From NCBI RefSeq assembly GCF_022179445.1, contig NZ_BPQU01000025.1, positions 18,261-82,260 on the forward strand: a stretch of 64,000 bases of DNA, written 5' to 3'. Of the stretch, positions 53,854 through 62,558 are shown piece after piece; within the stretch, counting starts at the first letter, position 1, and each line of letters opens with the position of its first letter. Origin of the DNA: Methylobacterium mesophilicum (GTDB lineage: Bacteria > Pseudomonadota > Alphaproteobacteria > Rhizobiales > Beijerinckiaceae). Below the pieces are notes generated by a model. That model searched no databases. It saw only the letters and a program-made list of their open reading frames with translations, and was not told where the DNA came from. Both the position numbers and the translations under genes were made by a program.

Positions 53854-55320
53854 TCATGCGGGGATCCCCCCGGCAAGATCGGCTCGGGCGCGCGCCACAT
53901 GGGCGGGGGCCACGGCAGCGGATTCGGTCGTGCGGGCGGCGCGCTCGGCCGCGTCGCGCAGACGCTTGGCGGCGGAGATGCGGGCCAGAACCGGCTGCGC
54001 CTCGACCAGCTCGTCCAGCGCCGCGCGGGCGGCTTCGTCCCAGGGCAGCTCGCGATGGCGGCGCGCCGGGGTCGCCTCGACCTTGTCCATGTCGCGGGCG
54101 AGCGGCAGGATGTGGAAGAGCGTGTCGAACAGGGCGTTGCAGACTTCCTGGACCAGGTAGGTCGCGCCGGCAAAACCCATGAACGGCGTGCCGGTGTGCC
54201 GCCGGATGATGGCGCCGGGGAACGAGGCCGGGATGTAGGTGGCCCGGGCTCCGCATTCCGCGAGGTACATCCGCTCGTTGAACGAGCCGAACAGCACCAG
54301 CGGAGTCTTCTCCGCCACGGCCTTGCGCACCGCGTCGTTGTCGGGCTTCTGGCCGGCCGAGCGGCTGAACGCGAAGTTGCAGGGCAAGCCCATCTCGTCT
54401 TCGAGGAAGTGCCGCACGCCGCGGGCGTAGGTCTCGGTCGCGACGATCCCGAAGCTGGCGGTCCCGAAGAAGTCCTGCGTGACCGAGCGCCAGAGGTCCC
54501 AGACCGGCTTGATCGTGGTGTGGCGCTCGCGCTCGATGAACGGCTCCGGGTCGAGACCGAGGATCGCGCCGAGCGAGCGCAGGAACTTGGTGGTTGAGAG
54601 GATGCCGATCGGCGCCTGCAGGTAGGGCCGCTCCAGATCTTCGCAGAGCAGACGGCCGAACTCGCGGTAGAGACAGATGTTGGCGTCGGCGTTGACGAGC
54701 TTGGGCACGTCCGCGAGGTGCGAACCCAGCGGAAAGGTCAGATTCACGTCGGCCCCGATCCCTTCCACCAGGCGCCGGATCTCGGCGAGGTCGGAGGGCA
54801 TGTTGAAGGTGCCGTAGGCCGGGCCGATGATGTTCACCCGCGGGCGCTCGCCGGATTTCTTCTCGGGACGCGCCGGGATGCCCTTCTTGGCGAACTTCTT
54901 GGCGGCGTATTCCTGCCAGAGCCAGCGTATGGCGCGGTCGGCAGCCTGCCACTGGTCCTCGTCGATGGTGCGCGGCAGGAAGCGCTGGAGGCCGGTGCCC
55001 TCGGGGGTCACGCCGCCACCGATCATCTCGGCGATCGAACCGGTGACCACCACGCTGGGCTGGCCCGGATCGAGGGTGGCGTGGGCGCGCTTCATCGCCC
55101 CCTCGGTGCCGTGGCGGCCAAGTTCTTCCTCGGCGAGGCCGGTGACGACGATCGGCAGCTCGTGCGGCGGCAGCGCATCGGTGTAGTGGAGCACCGAGGT
55201 GACCGGCAGGTTCTCGCAGCCGACCGGGCCGTCGATGACGACCTGCAGGCCCTTGATCGCCGTGAAGACGTAGACGGCGCCCCAGTAGCCCCCGGCCCTG
55301 TCGTGATCGAGGATCAGCAT
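53854..55320 (-). CDS. bchZ: Chlorophyllide a reductase subunit Z
   Basis: BchZ with BchY forms the catalytic component that reduces chlorophyllide a ring B, giving the bacteriochlorin. The 488-residue product resembles nitrogenase beta-type subunits: VIDGPVGCENLPVTSVLHYTD with a cluster-ligand Cys, VVTGLAEEELG, VTGSIAEMIGGG and ECGARATYIPASFPGAI. The ATG at 55320 overlaps the bchY stop by one base (TAATG). A long in-frame extension upstream runs antisense-like through bchY and is not used. Confidence 0.96.
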   Translation of the reverse strand: MLILDHDRAGGYWGAVYVFTAIKGLQVVIDGPVGCENLPVTSVLHYTDALPPHELPIVVTGLAEEELGRHGTEGAMKRAHATLDPGQPSVVVTGSIAEMIGGGVTPEGTGLQRFLPRTIDEDQWQAADRAIRWLWQEYAAKKFAKKGIPARPEKKSGERPRVNIIGPAYGTFNMPSDLAEIRRLVEGIGADVNLTFPLGSHLADVPKLVNADANICLYREFGRLLCEDLERPYLQAPIGILSTTKFLRSLGAILGLDPEPFIERERHTTIKPVWDLWRSVTQDFFGTASFGIVATETYARGVRHFLEDEMGLPCNFAFSRSAGQKPDNDAVRKAVAEKTPLVLFGSFNERMYLAECGARATYIPASFPGAIIRRHTGTPFMGFAGATYLVQEVCNALFDTLFHILPLARDMDKVEATPARRHRELPWDEAARAALDELVEAQPVLARISAAKRLRDAAERAARTTESAAVAPAHVARARADLAGGIPA

Positions 55321-56849
55321 TACACCATCTCCCCGATCGGCTTCATCGGGCCTTCGATCTTCGGACCCTGCCGCCGCTGCGGCGTGTCCTGCCAGACGCC
55401 GGCGGAGAAGCCGGTGCCGACGCCCTCGAAGAAGTCGCGCATCGCGTCGAAGCGGGGCTTGTTGGCCAGGGCGGCGTTGATCACCCGCGCCAGGGAGCCG
55501 GCTCCTGCCGCGCCCATGAGCGGGCGCGCCGAGATCAGGTTGGTGAAGTAGAGGGCGGGCGTGCCGCGCTCCTTGGCCTTCTGCACCACCGGCGTCGTGC
55601 CGATGGCCAGATCCGGCTTCAGCGCGTCGAGGGCGTAGAGGTCGTCCTCGAGGGAGGCCCGATAGCGAACTTCGGTACCGCGGGCTTCCAGCCAGTCGCG
55701 ATCGGCCTCGGACCACGGCGTACGCGGACAAGCGGTGCCGACATACGGGACCTCGGCCCCGCTTTCCACGAGGAGCCGCGCGACTAGCAGTTCCGAACCC
55801 TCGTAGCCCGAAAGCGTGATCCGGCCCTTGATCGGCATGGCGGCAAGCGCGCCGCGGATGCCGGGCAGGAGCTGGTTCTTGGCCGCCTCGACGGTGGCCC
55901 GGGCGACGCCGCAGGCCTCACCGATCCGGTCGAGCCAGTCGGCAGTGCCGTCGACCCCCACCGGGGCGGAGCCGACCACCGGTCGGCCGGCGGCTTCGAA
56001 CTCGCGGATCGAGGCCGTGTAGAACGGGTGGATCGCGGCGACCGCGGTGCAATCGAGGGCAGAGTAGAGTTCGCGCCATTCGCGGGTCGGGACCACCGGC
56101 CCGGCCGCGAGGCCCAGAGGCTCCAACAAGGCGGCGATCACCACCGGGTCGGCCGGGAAGATCTCGCCGAGCAGAGCCACGCTCGGGCGCTCCGAACGGC
56201 CGCCGCGTGGGGTCGCGACCGGCCCCTGCTCGGCCTCGGTGCGGGCGACCTTCAGCATCGCGCCGGCGAGCACGTCCTTGGCCTCGGCATGGGTCGGAAC
56301 CCCGAATCCCGGGACGTCGATGCCGATCACCCGGACGCCGTCGATCTCCTTCGGCAACAGGCGGAGCGGGACGCCGGAGGCGGTGGGGACACAGAGGTTG
56401 ATGACGACCACGGCGTCGTAATCCGCGGGCTTGGCCGTGGCGAAGACCGCATCGCGGATGTCCTCGAACAGCTTGCCGGTGACCAGCGTCTCCGAGTTGA
56501 ACGGCACGTAGCCGACGCTGCGCCGGGCACCGTAGAAATGCGACGTGAAGGTCAGTCCGTAGACGCAGCAGGCCGACCCGGACAGGATCGTGGCGGTGCG
56601 GCGCATGCGCAGGCCGACCCGGAGCGAGCCGAAGGCGGGACACATGCTCTGCGGCTGGTCGTGCGGACCCTGCGGATAATCCTCCCGCAGCTTCGCCAGC
56701 GTCTCCGACATGCCGGCCGCCTCGGCGGCCGCCCGCATCGCGTCCTTGCCGGCGTGGCAGCCGAGCCCGTCGCCCTGGGTGGCGGCGAGGTCGACGGGCG
56801 CGGAGGCTTTGCGGGCGCGCAGATCGGCGATGTCGAGGGAGACGGCCAT
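55320..56849 (-). CDS. bchY: Chlorophyllide a reductase subunit Y
   Basis: The 509-residue product is the nitrogenase alpha-like partner of BchZ. Cluster-binding and fold landmarks include MCPAFGSLRVGLRM, SGSACCVYGLTFTSHFYGARRSVGYVPF and VVVINLCVPTASGVPLRLLP, with cysteines in the expected positions. It lies three bases after bchX, so the three subunits are translated together. Confidence 0.96.
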   Translation of the reverse strand: MAVSLDIADLRARKASAPVDLAATQGDGLGCHAGKDAMRAAAEAAGMSETLAKLREDYPQGPHDQPQSMCPAFGSLRVGLRMRRTATILSGSACCVYGLTFTSHFYGARRSVGYVPFNSETLVTGKLFEDIRDAVFATAKPADYDAVVVINLCVPTASGVPLRLLPKEIDGVRVIGIDVPGFGVPTHAEAKDVLAGAMLKVARTEAEQGPVATPRGGRSERPSVALLGEIFPADPVVIAALLEPLGLAAGPVVPTREWRELYSALDCTAVAAIHPFYTASIREFEAAGRPVVGSAPVGVDGTADWLDRIGEACGVARATVEAAKNQLLPGIRGALAAMPIKGRITLSGYEGSELLVARLLVESGAEVPYVGTACPRTPWSEADRDWLEARGTEVRYRASLEDDLYALDALKPDLAIGTTPVVQKAKERGTPALYFTNLISARPLMGAAGAGSLARVINAALANKPRFDAMRDFFEGVGTGFSAGVWQDTPQRRQGPKIEGPMKPIGEMV

Positions 56850-56852
56850 GCC

Positions 56853-57857
56853 CTAGACCTCGTCGTAGACGACTTCGAGGGACGGCTTGGTCACGTGGGC
56901 GACGCCGCACATGTCCTCGTGAGTCGCCGGGACCAGGACCACGTCGCGGCCGGTGACGTCGCTCGAGAACAGGCCGAGCAGCCCGTCCTGCGTGAGCGGG
57001 GTCGGCCGGTGCGGCGCCGCCGTCGCGACGTTGGCGGCCAGGTCCGAGAACAGGCTGCCCCAGCGGCTCTCCGGCCGACCGATGATCTCGTAGTTCGCGC
57101 TCTTGCGGCGGATGTCGTCGTCGGCCGGGATCGAGGCCAGGACCGGGATGCCGGCGGCGTCCGCGAAGGCCTGGGCTTCGCCGGTGCCGTCGTCCTTGTT
57201 GATCACCAGGCCGCCGACGCCGACATTGCCGCCGAGCTTGCGGAAATACTCGACGGCCGAGCAGACGTTGTTGGCGACGTAGAGCGATTGCAGGTCGTTC
57301 GAGCCGACGACGATGACCTTCTGGCACATGTCCCGGGCGATCGGCAGGCCGAAGCCGCCGCAGACCACGTCGCCCAGGAAGTCCAGGAGGACGAAGTCGA
57401 AGCCCCAGTCGTGGAAGCCGAGCTTCTCCAGCAGTTCGAAGCCGTGGATGATGCCCCGGCCGCCGCAGCCGCGCCCGACTTCGGGGCCGCCGAGTTCCAT
57501 GGCGTAGACGCCGTCGCGCTTGAAGCAGACATCGCCGATCGCCACCGCCTCGCCGGCGAGCTTCTTCTTGGTCGAGGTCTCGATGATGGTCGGGCAGGCC
57601 TTGCCGCCGAACAGCAGGGAGGTTGTGTCGCTCTTCGGGTCGCAGCCGATCAGCAGGACCTTCTTGCCCTGTTGGGCCATCATGTAGCTGAGGTTGGCCA
57701 GGGTGAACGACTTGCCGATGCCGCCCTTGCCGTAGATCGCGATGATCTGCGTCTCCTTCTTCGCCGGCGCGGTGGAGACCGCATCCGGCTCGATCGCCGC
57801 CTCGGCGCGGAGTTGGGTGGCCTGGTCGAGGGCGGCCTTGTTGAGCTGAACGTTCAC
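56853..57857 (-). CDS. bchX: Chlorophyllide a reductase iron protein, subunit X
   Basis: BchX is the NifH-like ATP-dependent electron donor of the reductase. The 334-residue product has the P-loop GKGGIGKSFT, DPKSDTTSLLFGG and the cysteines in GRGCGGRGI and DVVCGGFGLP that hold the 4Fe-4S cluster. The start is GTG at 57857, overlapping the bchC stop (GTGA), with GGAGGG about eight bases upstream. Confidence 0.97.
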   Translation of the reverse strand: MNVQLNKAALDQATQLRAEAAIEPDAVSTAPAKKETQIIAIYGKGGIGKSFTLANLSYMMAQQGKKVLLIGCDPKSDTTSLLFGGKACPTIIETSTKKKLAGEAVAIGDVCFKRDGVYAMELGGPEVGRGCGGRGIIHGFELLEKLGFHDWGFDFVLLDFLGDVVCGGFGLPIARDMCQKVIVVGSNDLQSLYVANNVCSAVEYFRKLGGNVGVGGLVINKDDGTGEAQAFADAAGIPVLASIPADDDIRRKSANYEIIGRPESRWGSLFSDLAANVATAAPHRPTPLTQDGLLGLFSSDVTGRDVVLVPATHEDMCGVAHVTKPSLEVVYDEV

Positions 57858-58792
57858 GCGGCGTCCCTCCAGTCGAGAATCATCTTGAGGCAGGCGGGAT
57901 CGGCGAAGGCGGTGCGGTACGCGTCCTGGGCTTGCGCCGCCGGGGCGCGGTGGGTGATCAGCCCATCGAGAGAGAGCCGGCCGCCTTCGATCAGAGCCGT
58001 GACGGCCGCGAGGTCGTCGGGGCGGAACTCGGCCGAGATCCGGATCCGGGCCTCCCGCATGAAGGCAGGCGGGAAGGCGAAGGACAGCGGCGCCTCGTAG
58101 AAGCCGGCGAGCACGATCTCGCCGCCGGGTGCGAGGTGGGCGATCAGCCCGTCGAGGCCGGAGGCGTCACCGCTGACATCGGTGATCACCGCATAGTCGC
58201 GCCGGGCATCCTCGTCCGGCGCCAGAACCGCGTAGCCGGTGGCACCGTCCCGCCGGGTCGGATCCGTCTCCCAGACCGTCGGGTCTGCGCCGACGGCGAC
58301 GGTGAGGCGAGCCAGCAGACGCCCGAGCACGCCGTGCCCCACGATCAACGGCGTGGAACCGGCGGCGACGCCGCCGAGCGCCCGGTAAGCCGTGGCGGCG
58401 AGTGCGATCAGGCAGGCGCGGTCACCCAGTGCCGGATCCACCGACACGAGGCGGGCGGCGGGGGCCACGAGATGGGAGGCGGCGCCGCCGAACAGGCCGC
58501 GGACGGCGCCGAAGCAGCGGGCGCCGGGAACGAAGACGGTTTGGCCGACCCGGACCGGCGCGTCGGCGGCGGCTTCGACCACCGTGCCGACCGACTCGTA
58601 GCCCGGAACCAGCGGGTAGCCCATGCCGGGGAACGGCGGCATGCGGCCCGACCAGAGAAGTCGCTCGGTCCCGGTGCTGATGCCGCTCCAGCTGACCGCG
58701 ATGACCGCGTCCGCCGCTCCGGCAGGTGTCAAGGGCAGGCGGGAGACCGCCAAGCGCTCCGGACGTTCGAGGATGACGGCGAGAGCGTCCAT
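57854..58792 (-). CDS. bchC: 3-hydroxyethyl bacteriochlorophyllide a dehydrogenase
   Basis: BchC oxidises the C3-hydroxyethyl side chain to acetyl in bacteriochlorophyll a synthesis. The 312-residue product is a medium-chain dehydrogenase: ISWSGISTGTERLLWSGRMPPFPGMGYPLVPGYESVG (split over residues 34-70) is the BchC hallmark, followed by the coenzyme fold around LIVGHGVLGRLLARL. It is the first bch gene after crtF, with a PpsR-type box in the gap. Confidence 0.94.
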   Translation of the reverse strand: MDALAVILERPERLAVSRLPLTPAGAADAVIAVSWSGISTGTERLLWSGRMPPFPGMGYPLVPGYESVGTVVEAAADAPVRVGQTVFVPGARCFGAVRGLFGGAASHLVAPAARLVSVDPALGDRACLIALAATAYRALGGVAAGSTPLIVGHGVLGRLLARLTVAVGADPTVWETDPTRRDGATGYAVLAPDEDARRDYAVITDVSGDASGLDGLIAHLAPGGEIVLAGFYEAPLSFAFPPAFMREARIRISAEFRPDDLAAVTALIEGGRLSLDGLITHRAPAAQAQDAYRTAFADPACLKMILDWRDAA

Positions 58793-58848
58793 GACTGGAA
58801 TATTCCGCCCGCTGTTTGTGCGACTCTCGCTTGTGCGGAACCGCTATG

Positions 58849-58866
58849 TGTCATCCTAGATAGACA
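58849..58866. promoter_or_regulatory. PpsR/CrtJ box in the bchC promoter
   Basis: TGTCATCCTAGATAGACA is a perfect TGT-N12-ACA palindrome inside a larger symmetric stretch (58847-58868). PpsR/CrtJ binds this consensus and represses photosynthesis genes under high oxygen. It overlaps a possible -10 (TAGGAT, 58853-58858) with a TTGACG -35 at 58875-58880, 16 bases apart, on the minus strand. That placement would block the polymerase. Confidence 0.8.
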
Positions 58867-58892
58867 CATTGCTGCGTCAAGTCATTCTTACT

Positions 58893-60047
58893 CTAACGCG
58901 CGTCTTTCTGCGCGACGATCAGTCGGGTGAGGAGCGGACGGCGCGTCCGATGCTCCCGCGCAATCGTGAAACCGGCCCTGCGCAACATGGCTTGGAGTTC
59001 CTCGGCGCGGCGCGGCCGGCCGGAGCCCATGGCGAGGAGGTAGAAGCCGAAATACGCGTCGCCGACCGGCTCGGCGCCGGGCGTGCCGGCCATGGGCTCG
59101 GCGAGGATCAGGGTCCCGCCCGGGGGAAGCGCCGCATGCGCGGCGGCGAGCAGCGCCAGGGCCGGGCCATCGTCGTGATCGTGGACGATCCGCACCAGGG
59201 AGATCGTGTCGGCACCCACCGGTAGGCCGTCGTGGAAGCTGCCGCCGCGGCAGGCGATCCGGTCGGCAAGCCCCGCCTGCGCGAGCCGCTCGGAGGCCCG
59301 GCCGGCCACGGCCGGGAGGTCGAACAAGGTCAGGGCCAGGCCGGTATGCCGGGTCGCCACGGCCTGCAGGAAAGCACCCTCGCCGCCGCCGACATCCATC
59401 AGGTGCCGGCTTCGCGACAGGTCGCAGGCATCGAGCACGTCGTCGGCGATCAGCGCCTGGGAGGAGCCCATCAGGCCGCCATAGGGCGCCACCGCGTCCG
59501 CGTCGGCGGCTTTGCCGGCGGCGTAGGGCCAGTAGCGCGCGAGCCGGGTCGGCGCCGCCGTCCCACGCAGGAGCGCCACCGGATCCGCGAGGTCGGCGTA
59601 GAGCAGCGCGTGGTGCTCGATCATCGCGGCGATGCCGGGATTGCCGTTCAGGGCGGCCCCGAGATCGGCGAGGCCGAACCGGTCGCCGGGGAGCGCCCGG
59701 ACGAGGTCGAGGGAGGCGGCGGCGTGCAGCAGGCGGCGCGCGTTCTCGACCGGGAGATCGAGGCGAAGCGCCAGCGCGTCGAGGGCCAGCGGCCCTTCGG
59801 CCAGGACCCGGAACAGGTCGAGGCGGACGCAGGCCGTCAGCACCTGCGCGTAGACGAAGCCGGCGCAGAGATCGAACAGCGCCCGCGTGTTCTTCCGGGC
59901 GATGCCCCGGGTCAGCGGAAAACCCGCCGCCCAGCGCTGGAAGCGCGGGCTGGCCACCAGGCGGTTGCGCAGGCCGAGCCAGCGGTCCCGGAGCGAGGGC
60001 GCAGCCGACGAGGCTGCGCCGGGGCGCGGGACCGAGCCGGCGGTCAG
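58893..60047 (-). CDS. crtF: Hydroxyneurosporene (carotenoid) O-methyltransferase
   Basis: CrtF methylates the 1-hydroxyl group of carotenoids such as demethylspheroidene with S-adenosylmethionine. The product has a winged-helix-like N-terminal part (LRDRWLGLRNRLVASPRFQRWAAGFPL split over residues 21-47) and a SAM-binding fold (LMDVGGGEGAFLQAVA, FDLPAV, RIVHDHDDG). No ATG, GTG or TTG lies in frame before the conserved start of the fold. The best candidate is CTG at 60047, overlapping the crtE stop (CTGA); this start is an inference. A later GTG at 59957 would remove conserved residues. The 384-residue length is normal. Confidence 0.85.
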   Translation of the reverse strand: MTAGSVPRPGAASSAAPSLRDRWLGLRNRLVASPRFQRWAAGFPLTRGIARKNTRALFDLCAGFVYAQVLTACVRLDLFRVLAEGPLALDALALRLDLPVENARRLLHAAASLDLVRALPGDRFGLADLGAALNGNPGIAAMIEHHALLYADLADPVALLRGTAAPTRLARYWPYAAGKAADADAVAPYGGLMGSSQALIADDVLDACDLSRSRHLMDVGGGEGAFLQAVATRHTGLALTLFDLPAVAGRASERLAQAGLADRIACRGGSFHDGLPVGADTISLVRIVHDHDDGPALALLAAAHAALPPGGTLILAEPMAGTPGAEPVGDAYFGFYLLAMGSGRPRRAEELQAMLRRAGFTIAREHRTRRPLLTRLIVAQKDAR

Positions 60048-60913
60048 GCCGGCACCGCGCGCAGGCTCGCGGGCAGGAACAGCCGCGCCTGCGCCTCGAT
60101 CTCGGCAGTGAGTCGGGCCACGCCCGGGCAGGCCGGGATCGCCGCCACCGCTTCCCGGGTGAGCCGGGACAGGCGGTCCAGGGCGCCATCGGTGCCCAGC
60201 AGGGCGGCGGCATTGGGGCGGCCGAGGGTGGCGTCGCGGCCGGCGGGCTTGCCGATCTCCTCCTGGCGGCAGGCGACGTCGCGCAGGTCGTCGGCGACCT
60301 GGTAGGCCTCGCCCAGGCATTCGCCGAGGCGCCGCCAGGGTTCCGGATCGGCCCCCGCGGCGGCGGCGCCCAGCACGGTTGCGGCGGCGAACAGGGCGCC
60401 GGTCTTGGCCTGCTGGTAGTCGCTGAGGCTGATATGCGCTTCGGATTCCCAGGCCTGGCCGGCCGCGATGCCGTTGGGGGAGCCGGCAGCGCGCCCGAGG
60501 AGGCCGACCAGGCGGGCGAGCCGCACCGGATAGGGGCCGGCGGCCCGAGCCAGGGTTTCGAAGGCGAGCACGATCAGGGCATCGCCGGCCAGCACCGCGA
60601 CCGGCTCGCCGAAGGCGATGTGGACGGTGGGCTTCTGCCGGCGCAGGGGGGCGTCGTCGAAGCAGGGCAGGTCGTCGTGGACCAGGGAGGCGCAGTGCAG
60701 CAGCTCGATCGCGGCGGCGGCGGCTTCCGAGGCGGCCGGATCGTCGTCGCCGCAGGCATGGGCCACCGACAGGCACAGGCGCGGGCGAATGCGGTGTCCA
60801 CCGGGGAAGACGGCGTAGCGCAACGCTTCAGCCAAAAGGGGCGGCGCACCCGGCGCCTCGGCATAAGCCACGGCGCGATCCAGCGCCTGTTCGATCCGCC
60901 GGCCCGACTCCAT
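60044..60913 (-). CDS. crtE: Geranylgeranyl diphosphate synthase
   Basis: CrtE makes geranylgeranyl diphosphate, the precursor of carotenoids and the bacteriochlorophyll tail. The 289-residue product has the first aspartate-rich motif DDLPCFDD (near residue 80), the second DDLRD (near residue 208) and GGHRIRPRL. GGAGGCGCGCC precedes the ATG. It is the first gene of the crtE-crtF-bch-puf series; a PpsR box lies upstream. Confidence 0.95.
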   Translation of the reverse strand: MESGRRIEQALDRAVAYAEAPGAPPLLAEALRYAVFPGGHRIRPRLCLSVAHACGDDDPAASEAAAAAIELLHCASLVHDDLPCFDDAPLRRQKPTVHIAFGEPVAVLAGDALIVLAFETLARAAGPYPVRLARLVGLLGRAAGSPNGIAAGQAWESEAHISLSDYQQAKTGALFAAATVLGAAAAGADPEPWRRLGECLGEAYQVADDLRDVACRQEEIGKPAGRDATLGRPNAAALLGTDGALDRLSRLTREAVAAIPACPGVARLTAEIEAQARLFLPASLRAVPA

Positions 60914-60952
60914 GGCGCGCCTCCCGTGTTATCATCGGTTGTCAGCGACAAG

Positions 60953-60970
60953 TGTCATTTCTTATTGACA
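60953..60970. promoter_or_regulatory. PpsR/CrtJ box in the crtE/crtD divergent promoter
   Basis: TGTCATTTCTTATTGACA is a perfect TGT-N12-ACA site. Its right half is TTGACA (60965-60970), a consensus -35 for crtD transcription. A second short palindrome, TTGTC-AGC-GACAA (60939-60951), lies on the crtE side. Binding here would repress both divergent units. Confidence 0.8.
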
Positions 60971-61022
60971 CTTTGCAGACCGGAGATCAATCCCAATCGG
61001 TGGCGCAAGTGCGAGGTTGAGC

Positions 61023-62558
61023 GTGGCGCAGGACCGCGTCGTCGTGATCGGAGCCGGGATCGGCGGTCTGGCCGCCGCCTTACGGTTGGCGCATGCCGGC
61101 CTGTCGGTCACGGTGGTTGAGCGCGCCGCACGGCCCGGCGGCAAGATGGCCAGCGTTCCAGTCGGCCAACTCTTCGTCGAAACCGGTCCGACCGTGTTCA
61201 CGATGCGATGGATCTTCGAAGAATTGTTCGCCGAAGCCGGCGCAGACTTCGTCGATCACGCGAAGCTAACGCCCGCGAGCCTCCTCGCCCGGCACGCCTG
61301 GTCGCAAGATGCGCGTTTGGACCTGTTCGCTGATCCGGAAGCGTCGGCGGCGGCGATCGCCGAGTTCGCCGGCCCCCGGGAGGCCGACGGCTACCGCCGG
61401 TTCTGTGCCCGGTCGGCCGAGGTCTACCGGACCCTGGAAGGTCCGTTCATCCGCGAGGGCCGGACCAGCCCGACCGGCCTGGCGCAGCGGGTCGGGATCT
61501 CGGGCCTCGGCGACCTCTGGCGGATCCAGCCGTTCGCGACGCTGTGGTCGGCGCTGGGGACGTTCTTCCGCGATCCGCGGCTGCTGCAATTGTTCGGGCG
61601 CTACGCCACCTATTGCGGCGCCTCGCCGTTCACCGCGCCCGCGACCCTGATGCTGGTGGCGCATGTCGAGCAGGCGGGGGTCTGGACCGTGGCCGGCGGC
61701 ATGAGCGCGCTCGCCGGGGCGGTCGCGGACCTGGCGACGCAGCGCGGCGCCACGTTCCGATTCGGGATGCATGTGGACCGGATCCTCACCGAGGGCGGCC
61801 GGGTCTCCGGCGTAGTCCTGTCCGATGGCGAGCGGATCCCGGCGGACACCATCGTCTGCAACGCCGACGCGGCGGCGCTCGGCGCCGGGCTGTTCGGCCC
61901 GGAGGCGGCACCGATGGGCGAGCGGCTGGCGCCGGCCGAGCGCTCGCTCTCCGCCGTCACCCTGTGCCGGGCGGCGGTCCCGCGGGGATTTCCGCTGGCC
62001 CACCACAACGTGTTCTTCTCGGACGACTACCGGGCGGAGTTCGACACGATCCTGCGGCGGCGCCGCCTGCCCGACGACCCGACCATCTACATCTGCGCGC
62101 AGGACCGGACCGAGACGGGCGCCGCGCCCGCCGGGCCGGAACGCCTGCTGATGCTCGTCAACGCTCCGGCGGACGGCCGCGAGCGCCCGCTGACGCCCTC
62201 GGAGATCGCCCGATGCGAGACGAATCTGAACCGCCGGCTGGAGGCCTGCGGGCTGACCTTCGCGGAAACCCTGCCCCCGGTGGTGACGGACCCGGCCGGG
62301 TTCGAGAGCCGGTTTCCCGGGAGCGCGGGGGCGCTCTACGGCCGGGCGCCGCAGGGCTGGGCCTCGACCTTCAAGCGGGCGGGCGCCCGGACGGCGTTGC
62401 CGGGGCTGTACCTGGCGGGGGGCACGATCCATCCCGGCCCGGGCGTGCCGATGGCGGCGCAATCGGGCCGGCTGGCAGCGGCGGCGATCCTGCAGGACCG
62501 CGATTCGACGGCCCGGTCGCGCAAGACGGCTACGCGTGGTGGTACGTCGATGCGGTGA
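61023..62558 (+). CDS. crtD: Methoxyneurosporene dehydrogenase (CrtD)
   Basis: CrtD desaturates the 3,4 position of hydroxy- or methoxy-carotenoids. The 511-residue product has the FAD dinucleotide fold (VVVIGAGIGGLAAALRL, ERAARPGGKM), and the C-terminal carotenoid dehydrogenase signature (GLYLAGGTIHPGPGVPMAAQSGR). The frame opens with TTG at 61017; I choose GTG at 61023, with GAGG six bases upstream. It is divergent from crtE. Its last codons overlap the first conserved residues of crtC in another frame. Confidence 0.92.
   Translation: MAQDRVVVIGAGIGGLAAALRLAHAGLSVTVVERAARPGGKMASVPVGQLFVETGPTVFTMRWIFEELFAEAGADFVDHAKLTPASLLARHAWSQDARLDLFADPEASAAAIAEFAGPREADGYRRFCARSAEVYRTLEGPFIREGRTSPTGLAQRVGISGLGDLWRIQPFATLWSALGTFFRDPRLLQLFGRYATYCGASPFTAPATLMLVAHVEQAGVWTVAGGMSALAGAVADLATQRGATFRFGMHVDRILTEGGRVSGVVLSDGERIPADTIVCNADAAALGAGLFGPEAAPMGERLAPAERSLSAVTLCRAAVPRGFPLAHHNVFFSDDYRAEFDTILRRRRLPDDPTIYICAQDRTETGAAPAGPERLLMLVNAPADGRERPLTPSEIARCETNLNRRLEACGLTFAETLPPVVTDPAGFESRFPGSAGALYGRAPQGWASTFKRAGARTALPGLYLAGGTIHPGPGVPMAAQSGRLAAAAILQDRDSTARSRKTATRGGTSMR

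Noticed and set aside
53854..55731. A longer bchZ beginning at 55731
   Set aside because: The upstream part runs within bchY in another frame and has shadow composition; the TAATG overlap at 55320 gives the natural start.
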